DNA of 64,000 nucleotides from positions 200,668 to 264,667 of the forward strand of contig NZ_SCVE01000018.1 in NCBI RefSeq assembly GCF_004297105.1, in the 5' to 3' direction. Source of the DNA: Herbiconiux sp. (GTDB lineage Bacteria > Actinomycetota > Actinomycetes > Actinomycetales > Microbacteriaceae). The position numbers were made by a program, and so were the translations under genes. The notes below the pieces were generated by a model. That model did not search any database and was not told the origin of the DNA. It saw only the letters and a program-made list of their open reading frames with translations. Positions 25,385 to 33,925 of this stretch are shown in pieces. Every line of letters begins with the position of its first letter. Position 1 is the first letter of the stretch.

Positions 25385-27538
25385 ATGTCCAACCCAGACC
25401 CCACCGACGCCACGAGCATCTTCGACGAGCAGAACGCGCACGAATACGCACCGGATGGCACGGTGGCGCCGGCCGCGGCCGACCCCGTTCCGGCTGCCGC
25501 ACCCGCGCCCGGCTCCGTTCCCGGCGGAGGTACCGTTCCCGAGACCGGCTACGTGCTCACGGGCCGCGATCGCACCGCGCTCAAGTTCGTGGGAGCATCC
25601 CTCTCCATCGGCACCAGCGAGTTCAAGGCGCGCTACGACGCGGCCATCGACGACCTCTACCGTCAGCACTTCATCGACCCCAAGGCCCGCCCCGCCTACG
25701 AGCCGCCCGTGATCGTGCCCGCCGAAGAGGTGGAGGGCGACGACGACCCGCTCGAGATCATCAAGTCGCAGCTCGGTCTCGTGATCGACGACCGCCGCGT
25801 GCGCGACACCGCGCGAACGGACGCGGAGCACCAGCTCTCCGTCACGTCCGCGCAGCTCGCCGACATGACGGCCCGCTACGAGAGCACCCAGGCCCGGCTC
25901 GACGCCACCGAGGAGGCGCTGCGCGGCCGCGAGGCCGAGCTCGCCGCACTGCACCAGCAGCTCGCCGACGAGACCGCGGCCCTGCGCACCCAGCTCGCCG
26001 ACGAGAACGCGGCGCACGAGGCCCGCTTCGCCGACGAGACCGGTCGGCTGCAGGCAGAGCTGGCCTCCACCACCACGCGCCTCACCGAGGAGCACCAGGC
26101 CTCGAGCGCCGGGTACGAGCAGCAGATCGCCGGTCTCGTGGCCGCGCACGCCCTGCAGCTCGACGAACTGCGGGGCGCGCACGCCACCCAGATCGAGCAG
26201 CTCACCGGCTCGCACTCGACTCAGCTCGAGCAGCTGAACGCATCGCACTCGACTCAGCTGCAGGAGCTGAGCGCGGGTCACGCCGCCGAGCTCGAGCAGC
26301 TGCACTCGGGGCACGCCACCGAGTCGGAAGAGCTCCGCGCCCACGACGAGCGGATGCGGGCCGAGAACGCCGCCGCACTCGAACAGCTCACGGCGGCCCA
26401 TGCGGCCGAACTCGAGCAGGTCCGCGCCGCCCAGGCCGCCGAGACCGAGCAGCTGCGGGCCGCGGCGACCGCCGAGGCCGAACAGCTGCGCGCCGAGCAC
26501 CAGGCCGATGTCGAGCGTCTTTCGGGCGAGAACGAGTCGCTGCGCGCCGAGCACGCCGACGAGATCGCCCGGCTCGCAGCAGAGGCCGACGACCTGCGCA
26601 GTGCTCACGAGGGTTCGACCTCGGAGCTCGAAGCGGGTGCCGCGGCAGCCGCCGCCACCGCGTCGGCACTCGAGGAGGCTCAGGCGCGCGTGGCCGAGCT
26701 CGAGTCGGAGCTCGCCGAAGCCCGCGCCGCCGGCGGCGCCACCCTCGACGAGGAGCGCGAGCGTGTGGCCGTGCTCGAGAGCGAACTGGCCGAGGCCCGG
26801 CTCGCCGGCGCATCCGATTCCGACTCCGACGCACTCGACGCCGCACAGGCTCGCGTGGCCGAGCTCGAGTCGGAGCTCGCCGAGGTGCGCCAGGGGGTAC
26901 AGCAGGGCGACGCCGCCGACACCGAGCTCGCCGAAGCGCGGGGCCGGGTCGAGGAGCTCGAGCGGGAGCTGGCCGACGTGCGCGAGTCCGAGGCATCCGG
27001 TTCGGGCGATGCCGACCTCGCCGAGAGCGTCGACACTGCGGCCCTCGACCAGGCGCAGGCGCGGGTGGCCGAGCTCGAGAGCGAGCTCGAGGCCGCACGG
27101 GCCGAGAACGAGCGGCTCGTCACGGCGCACGATGAGGCCCTGGCGGTGGCCGGTGCCGAGACCGTCGTGGTCACGGGCGATGCCACCGCGCTGGAGGAGT
27201 CGCGCGCGACCATCGACACGCTCGAACGCGAGCTCGCCGATGCCCGGGCCGAGATCGGCATCCTGGCCGACGAACGCGACCGGGCGCTCTCCGACGCGGC
27301 CATCGCACTGAACGACCGCGAGCAGCTGAGCGACTCCCTCATCCAGCTCCAGGCCACCCGCAACATCTCCGAGCGCACTCTCGAGACGGAGCTGCACGCG
27401 TCGAAGGCGCTCGTGGCCGAGATCGAAGACATCGCCACCAGCCAGCTCTGCGCCGAAGACGAGACCGACGACTACGCCGTGGGTGCCAACGACTCAGCCG
27501 TGCTCGTGCTCAATGCCATCGCGGGTGCCGCCGACTGA
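25385..27538 (+). CDS. Large soluble coiled-coil protein, 717 residues
   Basis: I chose the ATG at 25385 (MSNPDPTDATSIFDEQ). After a Pro/Ala-rich head, residues ~55-100 form a compact segment (LTGRDRTALKFVGASL, FKARYDAAIDDLYRQHF). From about 135 to the end nearly everything is predicted coiled coil in Ala/Glu/Leu/Gln. The middle holds near-repeats such as SHSTQLEQLNA and GHAAELEQLHSG, spaced by 11 to 14 residues; the later part repeats ARVAELESELAEA. There is no membrane helix or signal peptide. It may be a cytoskeletal or polar scaffold, but the function is unknown. Confidence 0.82.
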   Translation: MSNPDPTDATSIFDEQNAHEYAPDGTVAPAAADPVPAAAPAPGSVPGGGTVPETGYVLTGRDRTALKFVGASLSIGTSEFKARYDAAIDDLYRQHFIDPKARPAYEPPVIVPAEEVEGDDDPLEIIKSQLGLVIDDRRVRDTARTDAEHQLSVTSAQLADMTARYESTQARLDATEEALRGREAELAALHQQLADETAALRTQLADENAAHEARFADETGRLQAELASTTTRLTEEHQASSAGYEQQIAGLVAAHALQLDELRGAHATQIEQLTGSHSTQLEQLNASHSTQLQELSAGHAAELEQLHSGHATESEELRAHDERMRAENAAALEQLTAAHAAELEQVRAAQAAETEQLRAAATAEAEQLRAEHQADVERLSGENESLRAEHADEIARLAAEADDLRSAHEGSTSELEAGAAAAAATASALEEAQARVAELESELAEARAAGGATLDEERERVAVLESELAEARLAGASDSDSDALDAAQARVAELESELAEVRQGVQQGDAADTELAEARGRVEELERELADVRESEASGSGDADLAESVDTAALDQAQARVAELESELEAARAENERLVTAHDEALAVAGAETVVVTGDATALEESRATIDTLERELADARAEIGILADERDRALSDAAIALNDREQLSDSLIQLQATRNISERTLETELHASKALVAEIEDIATSQLCAEDETDDYAVGANDSAVLVLNAIAGAAD

Positions 27539-27548
27539 CCCGCGCCTG

Positions 27549-27602
27549 CAGGTCGCGCGAAGGTGTCTCCCACCACGGATCGAGACACATTCGCGCGACC
27601 TG
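27549..27602. terminator. Long imperfect palindrome between convergent genes
   Basis: A 21-nt arm at 27549-27569 and its inverted copy at 27582-27602 differ at one position and flank a 12-nt loop; the core is ggtcgcgcgaaggtgtctc. It lies 10 nt after the coiled-coil gene and 13 nt from the MFS stop on the other strand, so it can end both transcripts. Confidence 0.7.
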
Positions 27603-27615
27603 AGTTGCGTGGAGG

Positions 27616-28989
27616 CTAGGCGGGCTTCAGATCGAGCGGATGCGCGAGCTCGTCGCTCGGCATACGCGCCCAGATGATGGCCACCACCGCGATCACCACC
27701 GGCACGGCCCCGGCCACCACGAACGCCGGGGCGATGCCGATCGCCTCGCCCACCGGCCCCGCGATCGCCATCGAGACCGGCATGAACGCGAGCGACACGA
27801 AGAAGTCGAGACTCGAGACCCGCCCCAGCATCTCGGGTGGCACGCGGCGCTGCAGCAGCGTTCCCCAGATGACGGTGGCCGCCGCGGCGGTCACGCCCAC
27901 CACGAACACGGCCACGGCCATCACCCAGAGCTGCGAGGTGAAGCCGATCACGACGAGGGGCAGCGAACCGGCGCCCCAGAGCAGCACCATCACCGTGAGA
28001 TAGCGACGCGGCAGAGGGCGCGATGCCACCACGATCGACCCCACGACCCCGCCCACGCCGTAGGCGGCCAGCACCACGGCGAACGCGCCCGGCCCGCCAC
28101 CCGTCTGATCGCGCACGGCGAACGGCAGCAGAACCTCGATCGGACCCATGATCACGAGGATCAGGAGGCTCGCGAACAGCAGCGTGCCGAGCAACCAGGG
28201 CGTGCGGCCCATGTACCGGAAGCCGGCACCCAGGTCGGCGAACACCCCGCGCACGGCTGTCGGTCCGCCGGGGCGGGTCGCTGACGACGTCTCCCCCGCG
28301 GGCCGCCCCGGTGCGGCAGCGCCGTGCTCGGCCGCGAACGCGGGGCCGTCGGTCGAGGCCTCGGCCGCGAGGGCGACATCCGATCCCCCGCGTCGAAGAG
28401 GGGTGGGTTCGAGAAAGGCGAGACCCGTGACCGCGAGCAACTGCGAGCCGGCCACCACGGCGAAGGCGAGGCCGGGAGAGGCCGCCGCGATGACGGCGCT
28501 CGCCACTGCGGGGCCGCCCGCGTAGAGCACGGCCGGCCGGAGCACACCCTCGACGCCATTGGCGGCAAGCAGATCGTCCGCGGGCAGTACCGAGGGCAGC
28601 AGGGCCGAATACGCGGGATAGAAGAAGCCGCCCGCTGCGCCCAGCACGATCGAGAGCACCACGAGGTGCCAGAGCGCGAGGTGGCCGGTGAGGGTGACCG
28701 CGGCCGTGAGAGCCACGATCACGGTCTTCGTCGATTCGACGGCGATGAGGATGCGCCGCTGCGGCACACGGTCGGCGACCACTCCGCCGAACAGAACTGC
28801 CGCGATGAGCCCGGCGCTCGCCCCCGTGGCGACCAGTGAGAGGTCGACAGGGCTGCCGCCGACGGCGATCACCTGCCACACGATCGCCACCAGCCAGACG
28901 CCTTCGCCGAAGAGCGATAGCGTGAGAGCGCTGACCAGAACGCGGTACTGACGAACGCGGAAGGGGCGCAGGGCGCGCGGTGCGGCCAT
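27616..28989 (-). CDS. MFS transporter (putative efflux pump)
   Basis: This 457-residue protein has about 12 hydrophobic helices. Between helices 2 and 3 it has GGVVADRVPQRRILIA, the typical GxxxDRxGRR-type loop of the major facilitator superfamily. A longer, Ala/Pro/Gly-rich central loop (about 215-260) separates the two halves. The ATG has a good ribosome site (gggaggtga). The divergent TetR gene suggests a drug or metabolite exporter under local repression. The substrate is not predictable. Confidence 0.9.
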   Translation of the reverse strand: MAAPRALRPFRVRQYRVLVSALTLSLFGEGVWLVAIVWQVIAVGGSPVDLSLVATGASAGLIAAVLFGGVVADRVPQRRILIAVESTKTVIVALTAAVTLTGHLALWHLVVLSIVLGAAGGFFYPAYSALLPSVLPADDLLAANGVEGVLRPAVLYAGGPAVASAVIAAASPGLAFAVVAGSQLLAVTGLAFLEPTPLRRGGSDVALAAEASTDGPAFAAEHGAAAPGRPAGETSSATRPGGPTAVRGVFADLGAGFRYMGRTPWLLGTLLFASLLILVIMGPIEVLLPFAVRDQTGGGPGAFAVVLAAYGVGGVVGSIVVASRPLPRRYLTVMVLLWGAGSLPLVVIGFTSQLWVMAVAVFVVGVTAAAATVIWGTLLQRRVPPEMLGRVSSLDFFVSLAFMPVSMAIAGPVGEAIGIAPAFVVAGAVPVVIAVVAIIWARMPSDELAHPLDLKPA

Positions 28990-29022
28990 GCGGCGTCACC
29001 TCCCGTTCATTCGGATGTTCAT

Positions 29023-29030
29023 GTGTACAC
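29023..29030. promoter_or_regulatory. Candidate operator between MFS and TetR genes
   Basis: The 75-nt divergent region holds the perfect palindrome gtgtacac within an A/T-richer patch, upstream of both genes. TetR repressors usually bind such a site and control both directions. The assignment is by position and symmetry only. Confidence 0.35.
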
Positions 29031-29064
29031 TGTCCACAAGAGTAGCGGGAACCCGAGGACCACC

Positions 29065-29706
29065 ATGAGCGACGAGCGTGCGGTCAATGCTCGCACGACC
29101 TACCGACACGGAGACCTGCGCGAGGCTCTGGTCGAGGCCGGCGTCGAGATGGCGCGCGAGGGAGGGCCTCGCGCCGTCGTGTTGCGCGAGGCCACCCGCC
29201 GCGCCGGGGTGTCGCCCAATGCGGCCTATCGTCATTTCACCGACCGGGATGCTCTGCTGCAGGTCGTCTCCGACACCTGCCTCGGCTTCGCGGCCGATCG
29301 CATCGAAGCCGAGTTCGACGCGCATCCGCCCACGGGCGACGCGGAGGCGGACGCCCGGATGATGCTCCGCTCGGTCGGCACCGGCTACATCGGTTTCGCC
29401 CGCGAGGAGCCGGGCCTGTTCCGCACGGCCTTCTCGGTGCCCGACAACCTGCAGCGCGCCGGCGACGCGAGCAAGGCGGGCCGCCGCGGTCGTACTCCGT
29501 TCCAGCTGGTGGGCCTCGCGCTCGACGCGCTCGTGGCCACGGGGGTGCTGCCCCCCGAACGCCGCCCTGGCGCCGAGTTCCAGGCCTGGGCCACCGTGCA
29601 CGGCCTCGGCATGCTCGTGATCGACGGCCCCCTCCGCGGCCTGACCGACCCCATGATCGACGCCGCGACAGAACGCCTGCTGGACATGGTCGACCGCGGG
29701 CTCTAG
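29065..29706 (+). CDS. TetR/AcrR-family regulator
   Basis: The 213-residue protein has an N-terminal TetR HTH (LREALVEAGVEMAREGG, VLREATRRAGVSPNAAYRHF, RDALL) and a C-terminal ligand domain close to the TetR_C_33/WHG type (FRTAFSVPDNLQ, FQAWATVHGLGMLVIDG). The ATG at 29065 follows a weak ribosome site (cgagga). It is divergent from the MFS gene, which it probably represses. Confidence 0.9.
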   Translation: MSDERAVNARTTYRHGDLREALVEAGVEMAREGGPRAVVLREATRRAGVSPNAAYRHFTDRDALLQVVSDTCLGFAADRIEAEFDAHPPTGDAEADARMMLRSVGTGYIGFAREEPGLFRTAFSVPDNLQRAGDASKAGRRGRTPFQLVGLALDALVATGVLPPERRPGAEFQAWATVHGLGMLVIDGPLRGLTDPMIDAATERLLDMVDRGL

Positions 29707-29794
29707 GTCATGCAAGCGACCCCGTCGCGGTGCGTGCGGCGGACCGGCCACCTCCCTCACGGCCCCCACCGCCCCCTCCACTAGACTCACCCTC

Positions 29795-30391
29795 ATGACC
29801 GACGCCGTCGAGCCCTCCCCCGCGGGAGCCGACGAGCGGATCGTGGCCGCCACGCTGCAGTTGCTGCGCGACCGAGGTCCGGCTGGGGTGAACGTGGAAG
29901 CGGTGGCCGCCGCATCCGGTGTCGCGAAGACCACCATCTATCGCCGCTACGAAGACCGCGAGGCACTGCTCGCCGCCGCCATCGATGCGGCCACGACCGA
30001 GGTCACGCTGCCGAGCGGCATGTCGACCTACGACACTTTGCACTGGCTCCTCGGCGCGGCCCGTGTCCGGGTGCAGGAGATCGTGGGGCGCGGCACCGTG
30101 GCCGCCATCCTCATCGACGACGACGCACCGTTCACCGAACAGCTGCGTCTCATGATCCGGATGCGCAGCCACCAGCTCGTGTCATTCCTCGACGAGGCGG
30201 TGGCCCGAGGCGACCTGCGCGAGGGCCTCGACGTGAAGCTCGTGGTGAGCGTACTCCTCGGCGCATCCGTGGGTCACGTCATCCGGGGCGGCGAACCCGA
30301 CGAGGAATGGGCCGACCGCCTCCTCACCCTCCTCTGGCCGGCCCTCACACCCCCACCTCCAGTGCCGCCTCAGGGGCGATCGATCCGGTAG
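29795..30391 (+). CDS. TetR/AcrR-family regulator
   Basis: The 198-residue protein has an HTH at about residues 13-60 (RIVAATLQLLRDRGPAGVNV, AAASGVAKTTIYRRYEDREAL) and an unassigned ligand domain. TAGACT (29782-29787) lies 7 nt before the ATG, so the mRNA may be leaderless. Its last 22 bases overlap the end of the convergent secreted-protein gene. No obvious target gene lies next to it. Confidence 0.87.
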   Translation: MTDAVEPSPAGADERIVAATLQLLRDRGPAGVNVEAVAAASGVAKTTIYRRYEDREALLAAAIDAATTEVTLPSGMSTYDTLHWLLGAARVRVQEIVGRGTVAAILIDDDAPFTEQLRLMIRMRSHQLVSFLDEAVARGDLREGLDVKLVVSVLLGASVGHVIRGGEPDEEWADRLLTLLWPALTPPPPVPPQGRSIR

Positions 30392-31329
30392 AAGTCCGTC
30401 ACGACAGTGCGATGGTTGACGGCCGCGCTTCCCTCATTGACTTTGGTCTTCACCGCGCCGATGGATGACACGCCGACATCGACGCTCTCTCCGCCGTCTC
30501 CGCCCGACGAGTGCAGAAGCAGGACAATCGTCTCCGTTTGCCCTGGGAGCAGATCGTCGGTGTAACAGACAAGTCCCTCGGCCACCTGACAGTACGCGTC
30601 TTTCGGAAGCGTGGGGAACCCGTCGACGGAGTATCCGGCGAGATCGAACTGCACATCGGCGATGTTCAGCTTGCTGCTCGAGTTCGTCAGATCGACTCGT
30701 AACAAGAAGTTCGCCGAGCCGAGCCTGGTCATCACCCCCTGAACCGCGACAGCGCCGTTCACTGCCGGAGTGGCGGGTACACCTGGCACCGACATGAGGT
30801 CAGCCGACGGCGCGACACTTGTCGTCATGTAGATCGGACCATCTTTCGAGGTGCGACAGTCGAAGAAGACGTTCTCGGACGGGATTCCATCTCGCCCCCA
30901 GGTGTCGATCGACATCGTGAAGGTCTGGTCATCGCGCTTCATCACAGCGATCTGTCCGACGAGCTTTCCGCGGAGCCGGAAGGACGACGTGCTGACCGTC
31001 ACTCCGTCGTAGGGATGAGTGTCCTTTCGAGTCACCCACGTCGATCCGAGGAAGTCCATGATCCCTCGAGGAAGACCGGACGACTCCCATCCGAATTTGC
31101 AGGCACCACCTGCCGCACCCCAGTGCTCTTCTCCGCCCGCGCCGTCGACGGACGGGCAGCTGATACCGGCAGCTTTGGCAGCACTCGCCAGACTGGGCCC
31201 GAGAACGCAGCCGAGAGCCTGTGCCGGTTCGGCCGAGACCACGGCTCCTCCGGCGAGGAGAGCAGCGCATGCGGCCACGGCAGCAGCTCGTGCGCCGAGG
31301 CGCGCCAAAGACATCTTCAATCTCATCAT
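30370..31329 (-). CDS. Secreted protein of unknown function
   Basis: The protein has about 319 residues counted from the ATG at 31329; ATGs at 31374, 31326 and 31314 are alternatives and none has a clear ribosome site. It has a signal peptide (ARAAAVAACAALLAGGAVV, cleavage near AQALG). The mature part has two cysteine pairs near the N terminus (ALGCVLG, GISCPSV, GACKFGW) and another pair at YCQVAEGLVCY, so disulfides are likely. It reads as beta-rich, with no domain I recognise. The gene and its upstream region are visibly less GC-rich than their neighbours, which suggests later acquisition. Confidence 0.72.
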   Translation of the reverse strand: MMRLKMSLARLGARAAAVAACAALLAGGAVVSAEPAQALGCVLGPSLASAAKAAGISCPSVDGAGGEEHWGAAGGACKFGWESSGLPRGIMDFLGSTWVTRKDTHPYDGVTVSTSSFRLRGKLVGQIAVMKRDDQTFTMSIDTWGRDGIPSENVFFDCRTSKDGPIYMTTSVAPSADLMSVPGVPATPAVNGAVAVQGVMTRLGSANFLLRVDLTNSSSKLNIADVQFDLAGYSVDGFPTLPKDAYCQVAEGLVCYTDDLLPGQTETIVLLLHSSGGDGGESVDVGVSSIGAVKTKVNEGSAAVNHRTVVTDFYRIDRP

Positions 31330-31389
31330 CGGGATCCATTCATAGAAACTGTCGGCCTGCGCTGGACCGTTCATGGGTGCGCGGCAGTC

Positions 31390-31418
31390 ACCGTAACAGT
31401 TTTATGAGTTTTCCTCAA
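31390..31418 (-). promoter_or_regulatory. Predicted promoter of the secreted-protein gene
   Basis: On the minus strand TTGAGG (31418-31413), a 17-nt A/T-rich spacer and TACGGT (31395-31390) form a good sigma-70-like promoter. Transcription would begin near 31383, about 54 nt before the ATG chosen here and close to the alternative ATG at 31374. Confidence 0.5.
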
Positions 31419-31433
31419 TACAAGACCGAGGCG

Positions 31434-33176
31434 CTAGGGGGCGGGCACCTCTGTGGGGGTGGCGCGCGGGGCGTTGGCCAGGACCTCGGCCACGTCGGCG
31501 GCCGTCAGGGAGACCGTGCCCAGCACCTTGCCCGGGTTGAACTGCTGCGCCGGGTCGGCCGAGTCGAAGAGGCCCTGCATGAGCGCCACACCCCCGGAGG
31601 AGATGTCCTGCTCCATCCACGGGGCGTGCTCCGTGCCCACACCGTGGTGGTGCGACAGCGTGGCGCCGGTGTCCATGAACGACTGCTGGATCGACGACTT
31701 CACCACCTCGTACTGCGCGATGGGGTCGTCACCGTGCACGAAGGCGAAGGTGAAGTAGAGGCACGCGCCCGAGTGGTAGGAGTGCGAGAGGTGGCACATG
31801 ATCCAGCCGTGCACACCCAGCGCGTCGTACGCGGCCTGCGCGGCGGCGACGGTTCCGTCGTAGACCTCCTGGAGCTTCGACCACGGCGCGGCCGTCTCCG
31901 AGACATCCGCGGCCGCACCCCGGTCGAGCAGGAAGTCGCGGAGGTAGGGCGTGTCGAACTTCTTCTGGTCGTAGAGGGCACCGGGGCCCTTGCCCACGCC
32001 GAGTCCGCCGTGCTTCTTCACGATCGCACCCACGAGCTTCTTCTCGTAGGAGACGTGCGAGGCCGATCCCTCGTAGCCGATGAACGAGAGGCACATGTCG
32101 TCGAGCACCCAGCCGCGGCGCTTCAGCACCGACATCAGGATGCTCTGCGCGGCCCCCGAGACGCCCTTCGACGCCTTACGGGTGGCCAGGGAGAAGCCGC
32201 TCTCGCGCGCATCCGAGACGCGGGTGATCGACGGTGAGGCGTCGGACTCCGAGATCTCGTGCATGGCCGCGAGCCCGGCCTTCCAGTTCGGGAAGAAGTA
32301 GGCCTGCACCTCGCGCACCTCGGGGGTGCGGTGCACCTGCACGGTGACCTCGGTGATGACACCGAGACGGCCTTCGGAGCCGATGATCATCTCGCGCACC
32401 GACGGCCCGGTGGAGGTGGAGGGCAACGGCCGCAGGTCGACGATGGTGCCGGGACGCACCATCCGGAGCCCGCGCGCGATGTCGGCGATGTCGCCGTACT
32501 TGTCGCTCTGCATGCCGGAGGAGCGGGTGGCCACCCAGCCGCCCACGGTGGAGTGGGTGAAGCTGTCGGGGAAGTGCCCCATGGTCCAGCCCTTGGCGTT
32601 CAGCTGCTCCTCTATGTCGGGGCCCTGGGCACCGGCCTGGATGCGGGCGAGGCCCGACCCCTCGTCGATCTCGAGCACGCGGTCGAGACGACCGAGGTCG
32701 ATCGACACGATGGTGCGCTGCTCGTCGGGCAGCGGCTCCAGCGAGCCGGCGATGTTGCTGCCGCCGCCGAACGGGATGATCACGGCGCCCTCGGCGACCG
32801 CGGCGTCGACGATCTGCTGCACGTCCCACTCGTCGCCGGGGTACACCACGATGTCGGGAACGCGCGCGATCTCGTTGCGGCGGATGCGCAGCAGGTCGCG
32901 GATCGACTTGCCATAGGTGTGGATGACGCGCACCTCGTCGGTGGTGAACGCGTTCTCCTCCCCCACGATGGCCACGAGCGAGGCCTCGAACGAGGGCGAG
33001 AGCCGCGGAGGTGCGATGGTGAGCTCGTCGAACGAGAGCGGCGGCACGGGAGGCGTGCGAACATCCAGGGCGACGGCCTTCTGCACGAACGGCACGAAGT
33101 CGGGCTTGTCCTCGAAGTGGAAGCCGATACCCTCGAGGCCCCAGCCCCACCACTTCATGTGCTTGACGTCGGTCAT
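31434..33176 (-). CDS. Alkyl-dihydroxyacetone-phosphate synthase (AGPS-like FAD enzyme)
   Basis: The protein has 580 residues counted from MTDVKHMKWWGWGLEG; the KWWGWG start matches the opening of AGPS proteins. The FAD_binding_4 domain shows IPFGGGSNIAGSL, DSFTHSTVGGWVATRSSGMQ, KYGDIADI and IIGSEGRLGVITE. The C-terminal part has ACLYFTFAF, with the Tyr used in catalysis by AGPS, and LSHHHGVGTEHAPW with His509-511, the AGPS triple histidine. These separate it from glycolate or lactate oxidases. The family swaps the acyl group of acyl-DHAP for a fatty alcohol, making the glycerol ether bond. It couples to the next gene by ATGA. The acyltransferase, SDR and nearby fatty alcohol-forming reductase support an ether-lipid role. 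Confidence 0.85.
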   Translation of the reverse strand: MTDVKHMKWWGWGLEGIGFHFEDKPDFVPFVQKAVALDVRTPPVPPLSFDELTIAPPRLSPSFEASLVAIVGEENAFTTDEVRVIHTYGKSIRDLLRIRRNEIARVPDIVVYPGDEWDVQQIVDAAVAEGAVIIPFGGGSNIAGSLEPLPDEQRTIVSIDLGRLDRVLEIDEGSGLARIQAGAQGPDIEEQLNAKGWTMGHFPDSFTHSTVGGWVATRSSGMQSDKYGDIADIARGLRMVRPGTIVDLRPLPSTSTGPSVREMIIGSEGRLGVITEVTVQVHRTPEVREVQAYFFPNWKAGLAAMHEISESDASPSITRVSDARESGFSLATRKASKGVSGAAQSILMSVLKRRGWVLDDMCLSFIGYEGSASHVSYEKKLVGAIVKKHGGLGVGKGPGALYDQKKFDTPYLRDFLLDRGAAADVSETAAPWSKLQEVYDGTVAAAQAAYDALGVHGWIMCHLSHSYHSGACLYFTFAFVHGDDPIAQYEVVKSSIQQSFMDTGATLSHHHGVGTEHAPWMEQDISSGGVALMQGLFDSADPAQQFNPGKVLGTVSLTAADVAEVLANAPRATPTEVPAP

Positions 33177-33925
33177 GCGGCTCCCTTCGTGGAGTTCCTG
33201 GAGATCGTGCGCAACGGCACGGCGGGGATGGCGGCGGTGCCCGACCCCGTCGAGTGCAACCGGCGCACTTCGGATGCGATGCGGTTCGAGAACTGGTCGG
33301 GCGTCTCGCCCGGGAGGCTCAGCATGGGAGCCCCGAAGATGACGGCCACGGGCGGCCGACCGGGGAGCGGCCAGTTGCGGCCGCGCGGCATCGCGAGGCT
33401 CGCGCCCACGATCGCCACGGGCACGCACGGCACGTCGCACGCCATCGAGAGTGCGGCGGCGCCGGCCTTGAAGTCGGCCATCTCACCGGTCTTCGAGCGG
33501 GTGCCCTCGGGGAACACCAGCAGCGGCACACCACGGCCGAGCAGCTTCTTCGACACGCCCTGCTTCTGTGCGGTGCCGGTGCGGTCGATCGGGAAGGCGT
33601 TGAAGAAGAGCGACGTCAGGATGCGCCGCCACCAGATGTCGAAGAAGTAGTCGGCGGCGGCCCCGGCGGCGAGGTACCGGCCGAGACGGCGGGGCAGCGA
33701 GCACATGATGAGCGGGGCATCCAGGTGGCTGGAGTGGTTGGCCACCGCGATGAACGCGCCCTGCACGCCCTTCACGGCGTCGTGCCCGCGTACGGTGACA
33801 CGGGTGATCGACCAGACCACGGGCTTCAGCACCATGCGCTGCGCGACGAAGCGCATGCTGGCCATCACGCCGGAGGTGAAGCGGTCTTTGGGTGCTCTCA
33901 GAAGATGCGGATGCTTGTCGGTCAT
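33173..33925 (-). CDS. 1-acylglycerol-3-phosphate acyltransferase-like protein (PlsC family)
   Basis: The 250-residue protein has the acyltransferase blocks I-IV: NHSSHLDAPLI (the HX4D motif reads H-LDAPL in this alignment), FNAFPIDRTG, LLVFPEGTRSKTG and VPCVPVAIVGA. A hydrophobic patch near the N terminus suggests membrane association. It would add an acyl chain to lyso- or alkyl-glycerol phosphate, or to DHAP. The start ATG shares one base with the SDR stop, and its stop overlaps the AGPS start. Confidence 0.88.
   Translation of the reverse strand: MTDKHPHLLRAPKDRFTSGVMASMRFVAQRMVLKPVVWSITRVTVRGHDAVKGVQGAFIAVANHSSHLDAPLIMCSLPRRLGRYLAAGAAADYFFDIWWRRILTSLFFNAFPIDRTGTAQKQGVSKKLLGRGVPLLVFPEGTRSKTGEMADFKAGAAALSMACDVPCVPVAIVGASLAMPRGRNWPLPGRPPVAVIFGAPMLSLPGETPDQFSNRIASEVRRLHSTGSGTAAIPAVPLRTISRNSTKGAA

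Noticed and set aside
25316..27397. Minus-strand frame of 693 codons rich in Gly, Leu and Val
   Set aside because: It is the mirror of the coiled-coil gene; its repeats reflect that gene's repeats. It has no start signal.
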